DNA from: Bacteroidales bacterium
GTDB taxonomy: Bacteria; Bacteroidota; Bacteroidia; Bacteroidales; UBA932
Assembly (NCBI GenBank): GCA_017555965.1
Contig: JAFZFH010000081.1
Span: 1 to 35,892, forward strand
Reading direction: 5' to 3'
DNA: 35,892 nucleotides
Notes under the pieces: model-generated
What the model was told of the DNA's origin: nothing
The model's input: only the letters and a program-made list of their open reading frames with translations
Databases searched by the model: none
Shown: positions 33,951-35,892 of the stretch, piece by piece
Position numbering within the stretch: position 1 is the first letter of the stretch
Layout of the letters: each line of letters starts with the position of its first letter
Made by a program: the position numbers and the translations under genes

Positions 33951-34510
33951 AGGAAATCTCCCACGATTCGCTCTGCTTCTTCAAGTGCTGTCTGCAGGTC
34001 GTCGTTGATGAGCGTATAGTCGAATTTGCCTGATGCGAATTCCATTTCTGATGCGGCTTTGGCAACGCGCTTTTCGATCGCCTCAGGTGTGTCTGTGTTT
34101 CTGCCTACAAGTCTTTCTCGGAGAATCTCAACAGAAGGTGCCTGGATGAATATCGAGAAAGCCTGTTCTCCGAATATTCTCTTGAGGTTTACTCCTCCCT
34201 GGACATCGATGTCGAAGATGATCACATGGCCCTTTGCCCAGATTCTTTCAACTTCGCTGCGGAGTGTGCCGTAGAATGAGCCTGAATACACTTCCTCGTA
34301 CTCTACGAACTTATCTTCTGCGATCATGTTACGGAACTCGTCGGATGTGAAGAAATAGTATTCCACTCCGTGCTTTTCCTCGCCTCTAGGGGCTCTGGAA
34401 GTCGCTGAGATGGAGAATTCAAGCTCCGGATGAAGTTTCAGGAGGTGGTTTACTACAGTGCTCTTGCCGGCTCCTGAAGGAGCTGAGAATATTATTACCT
34501 TATTGTTCAT
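33941..34510 (-). CDS. gmk: Guanylate kinase
   Basis: The 189-residue enzyme phosphorylates GMP to GDP. The P-loop PSGAGKST is at 11-18. SATSRAPRGEEKHGVEYYFFTSDEF is the GMP-binding region, and VIIFDIDVQGGVNLKRIF follows. The frame is also open from an ATG at 34534, but a -7 box (34532-34539) covers that codon, so the ATG at 34510 (MNNKVIIFS) is preferred. This also matches where the first beta strand of the family begins. It shares a palindromic promoter region with the divergent aldolase gene. Confidence 0.95.
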   Translation of the reverse strand: MNNKVIIFSAPSGAGKSTVVNHLLKLHPELEFSISATSRAPRGEEKHGVEYYFFTSDEFRNMIAEDKFVEYEEVYSGSFYGTLRSEVERIWAKGHVIIFDIDVQGGVNLKRIFGEQAFSIFIQAPSVEILRERLVGRNTDTPEAIEKRVAKAASEMEFASGKFDYTLINDDLQTALEEAERIVGDFLCR

Positions 34511-34531
34511 AATTCTTTTTTCAATATTTGA

Positions 34532-34549
34532 CAAAAATAATTATTTTTG
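34532..34549. promoter_or_regulatory. Palindromic divergent promoter between gmk and fba
   Basis: CAAAAATAATTATTTTTG is a perfect 18-bp palindrome made of two TATTTTTG (-7) boxes placed back to back, with two bases (AT) between them. One faces gmk (22 bp from its ATG) and one faces fba. Clear -33 elements are not seen at the standard distance on either side. Confidence 0.6.
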
Positions 34550-34597
34550 CAGAGATAATGCGTTAACGAAAACGATTTTTAAAACAATTTATAAATT

Positions 34598-35596
34598 ATG
34601 GTATCTTACAAAGAACTTGGTCTTGTGAACACAAGAGAGATGTTCGCTAAGGCTATCGACGGTGGCTACGCCATCCCGGCTTTCAACTTCAACAACATGG
34701 AGCAGCTTCAGGCTATCGTTTCTGCAGCAGCAGAGACTAAGTCTCCGGTTATCCTTCAGGTTTCAAAGGGCGCTCGTAACTATGCTAACGGTACACTTCT
34801 CCGTTACATGGCTCAGGGTGCTGTAGAGTACGCTAAGGAGCTCGGTTGGGAGAACCCACAGATCGTTCTTCACCTTGACCACGGTGATTCATTCGAGACT
34901 TGCAAGAGCTGTATCGACGCTGGCTTCTCATCAGTAATGATCGACGGTTCACACCTCGACTACGATGACAACGTAGCTCTTACAAAGAAGGTTGTTGAGT
35001 ACGCACACCAGTACGATGTAACTGTAGAGGGTGAGCTCGGAGTACTCGCAGGTGTTGAGGATGAGGTTTGCTCAGACCACCACACTTACACTAAGCCTGA
35101 GGAGGTTGTTGACTTCGTTACTAAGACAGGTTGCGACTCACTCGCTATCTCAATCGGAACATCACACGGTGCTTACAAGTTCACTCCTGAGCAGTGCACA
35201 GTTGATCCTGAGACTGGTCTCCTCGTACCTCCTATGCTTGCTTTCGACGTACTCGAGGGCGTAGAGAAGGAGCTTCCTGGATTCCCAATCGTTCTCCACG
35301 GTTCATCTTCAGTTCCACAGGACGAGGTTGCTACAATCAACCAGTACGGCGGAAACCTCAAGGCTGCTATCGGTATTCCTGAGCCATGGCTCCGTAAGGC
35401 TGCTGAGTCTGCAGTTTGCAAGATCAACATCGACTCTGACTCACGTCTTGCTATGACAGCTTCAGTACGTAAGGTTCTTGCTGAGAACCCAGCTGAGTTC
35501 GACCCACGTAAGTATCTTGCTCCTGCACGTGAGAACATGAAGAAGCTCTTCATGCACAAGATCGAGAACGTTCTCGGTTCAAACGGCAAGGCATAA
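34598..35596 (+). CDS. fba: Fructose-bisphosphate aldolase, class II
   Basis: The 332-residue zinc-dependent enzyme splits fructose-1,6-bisphosphate in glycolysis and runs in reverse in gluconeogenesis. AIPAFNFNNMEQLQAIV opens the barrel. LHLDHGDS holds the catalytic aspartate and first zinc histidine. VEGELGVLAGVED, SIGTSHGAYKF and IVLHGSSSVP add the other zinc and phosphate-binding positions, and KINIDSDSRLA closes the active site. Codons are extremely biased, marking a highly expressed gene. An AT-rich leader precedes the ATG, and a strong terminator follows. Confidence 0.97.
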   Translation: MVSYKELGLVNTREMFAKAIDGGYAIPAFNFNNMEQLQAIVSAAAETKSPVILQVSKGARNYANGTLLRYMAQGAVEYAKELGWENPQIVLHLDHGDSFETCKSCIDAGFSSVMIDGSHLDYDDNVALTKKVVEYAHQYDVTVEGELGVLAGVEDEVCSDHHTYTKPEEVVDFVTKTGCDSLAISIGTSHGAYKFTPEQCTVDPETGLLVPPMLAFDVLEGVEKELPGFPIVLHGSSSVPQDEVATINQYGGNLKAAIGIPEPWLRKAAESAVCKINIDSDSRLAMTASVRKVLAENPAEFDPRKYLAPARENMKKLFMHKIENVLGSNGKA

Positions 35597-35615
35597 TCAA
35601 CATGCTACATAAATG

Positions 35616-35648
35616 AAAAAGGTTCATGTCATTGACATGAACCTTTTT
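35616..35648 (+). terminator. Rho-independent terminator of fba
   Basis: AAAAAGGTTCATGTCA and TGACATGAACCTTTTT form a near-perfect stem of about 14 usable pairs with a tiny loop, ending in a run of T. It begins about 20 nt after the aldolase stop. Confidence 0.9.
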
Positions 35649-35731
35649 TATTTTAGATAATATTTATTTTGGTATAATTGCCAAAAGTAGTTGGTAAAAC
35701 CTCTGTAACAATCTAAAATACAGTAAGATAC
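35649..35731. other. AT-rich spacer, possible left end of an insertion sequence
   Basis: No gene is visible between the fba terminator and the transposase hairpin. The left boundary of the element probably lies here, but its terminal inverted repeat and target duplication cannot be recognised because the right end is outside the window. Confidence 0.35.
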
Positions 35732-35767
35732 AATAACTTTGATGAAACGGATTTCATCAAAGTTATT
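35732..35767. repeat. Perfect 16-bp inverted repeat directly before the transposase start
   Basis: AATAACTTTGATGAAA (35732-35747), loop CGGA, TTTCATCAAAGTTATT (35752-35767) is a perfect hairpin followed by a T-run and then the ATG at 35772. Each arm contains TAACTTTG, a match to the -7 consensus, facing inward on the plus strand and outward on the minus strand. Confidence 0.85.
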
Positions 35768-35771
35768 TTTT

Positions 35772-35892
35772 ATGGCAAAAAGTCGTCGTGAAAGATGTCC
35801 ATACTGTGGCTTCCTGGATGTTATTAAATGGGGAAAACAATGCGGTCACCAGAGGTATAAATGTAAGAACTGCGGTAGCTTATTTACATTTC
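35772..35892 (+). CDS. Transposase N-terminus with zinc ribbon (cut by window edge)
   Basis: Forty residues are visible before the right edge: a basic start (MAKSRRER) and a zinc ribbon with C9-x2-C12 and C31-x2-C34 (CPYCG, then RYKCKNCG, then LFTF). Such ribbons open transposases of several Bacteroidota insertion-sequence families, including IS1249/IS256-like, IS1 and IS1595 types, so the family is left open. The catalytic DDE part lies outside the window. It is placed in the spacer after the fba terminator, with a strong hairpin just upstream. Confidence 0.72.
   Translation, partial: MAKSRRERCPYCGFLDVIKWGKQCGHQRYKCKNCGSLFTF

Noticed and set aside
1-35892. Search by eye for CRISPR arrays, phage genes, toxin-antitoxin pairs or defence islands
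   Set aside because: No regularly spaced direct repeats or such gene sets were found. AddAB and the cytidylate-kinase-like gene are ordinary chromosomal genes in this setting.

Overview
The window looks like chromosomal DNA from a member of the Bacteroidota, most likely order Bacteroidales. Several things point this way: repeated TAnnTTTG (-7) promoter boxes, in the best cases 18-21 bp downstream of a TTG/TTTG (-33) element; few Shine-Dalgarno sites; DUF4290 and DUF3822 genes; the pair of a helicase-dead AddB-type nuclease and an AddA-type helicase; FISUMP and FKBP lipoproteins; reverse rubrerythrin; and a large-PurL-derived protein. The genus cannot be fixed from sequence reading alone. Almost all of the window is ordinary, densely packed core genome. 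The only mobile DNA seen is a transposase start at the right edge.

Layout. 1-2396 (minus): the 5' part of pyruvate phosphate dikinase (cut by the window edge), then a 388-residue decayed PurL paralogue. 2475-4221: folC, then tRNA-Val and tRNA-Asp on the minus strand. 4382-7332: hsp20 (minus), manA and an Hsp15-type S4 protein (plus), and reverse rubrerythrin (minus), with structured terminators between them. 7509-13428: an AddB/AddA-like helicase-nuclease pair. 13466-17023: DUF4290, FtsK and a LolA-like periplasmic protein. 17020-18024: ApbE flavin transferase lipoprotein (minus). 18123-20249: a FISUMP lipoprotein (plus) converging on a short ComEC-type membrane protein (minus). 20334-23578: ackA-ptb-buk, a fermentative acyl-phosphate/ATP operon. 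23585-29576: a six-gene minus-strand operon reading NrnA-type DHH phosphoesterase, two FKBP lipoproteins, MATE transporter, cytidylate-kinase-like protein, serine hydrolase. 29690-33382: a conserved membrane-anchored protein of unknown role, DUF3822, rsmD and a SulP transporter. 33387-34510: gmk-nadD (minus). 34598-35596: fructose-bisphosphate aldolase, terminator, then the start of an insertion sequence.

How the genes work together. PPDK, aldolase, ManA and Ack-Ptb-Buk describe an anaerobic, sugar- and amino-acid-fermenting metabolism, and reverse rubrerythrin fits peroxide defence in an anaerobe. AddAB and FtsK cover recombination repair and chromosome segregation.

No CRISPR array, phage, toxin-antitoxin or defence island was seen. 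The observations most worth following up are the PurL-derived pseudoenzyme, the perfect palindrome that places back-to-back -7 boxes between gmk and fba, the sigma70-like promoter with a 14-bp palindrome upstream of hsp20, the nested hairpin terminator at 6710-6763, a terminator embedded in the comEC coding region, and a perfect hairpin directly in front of the transposase start codon.
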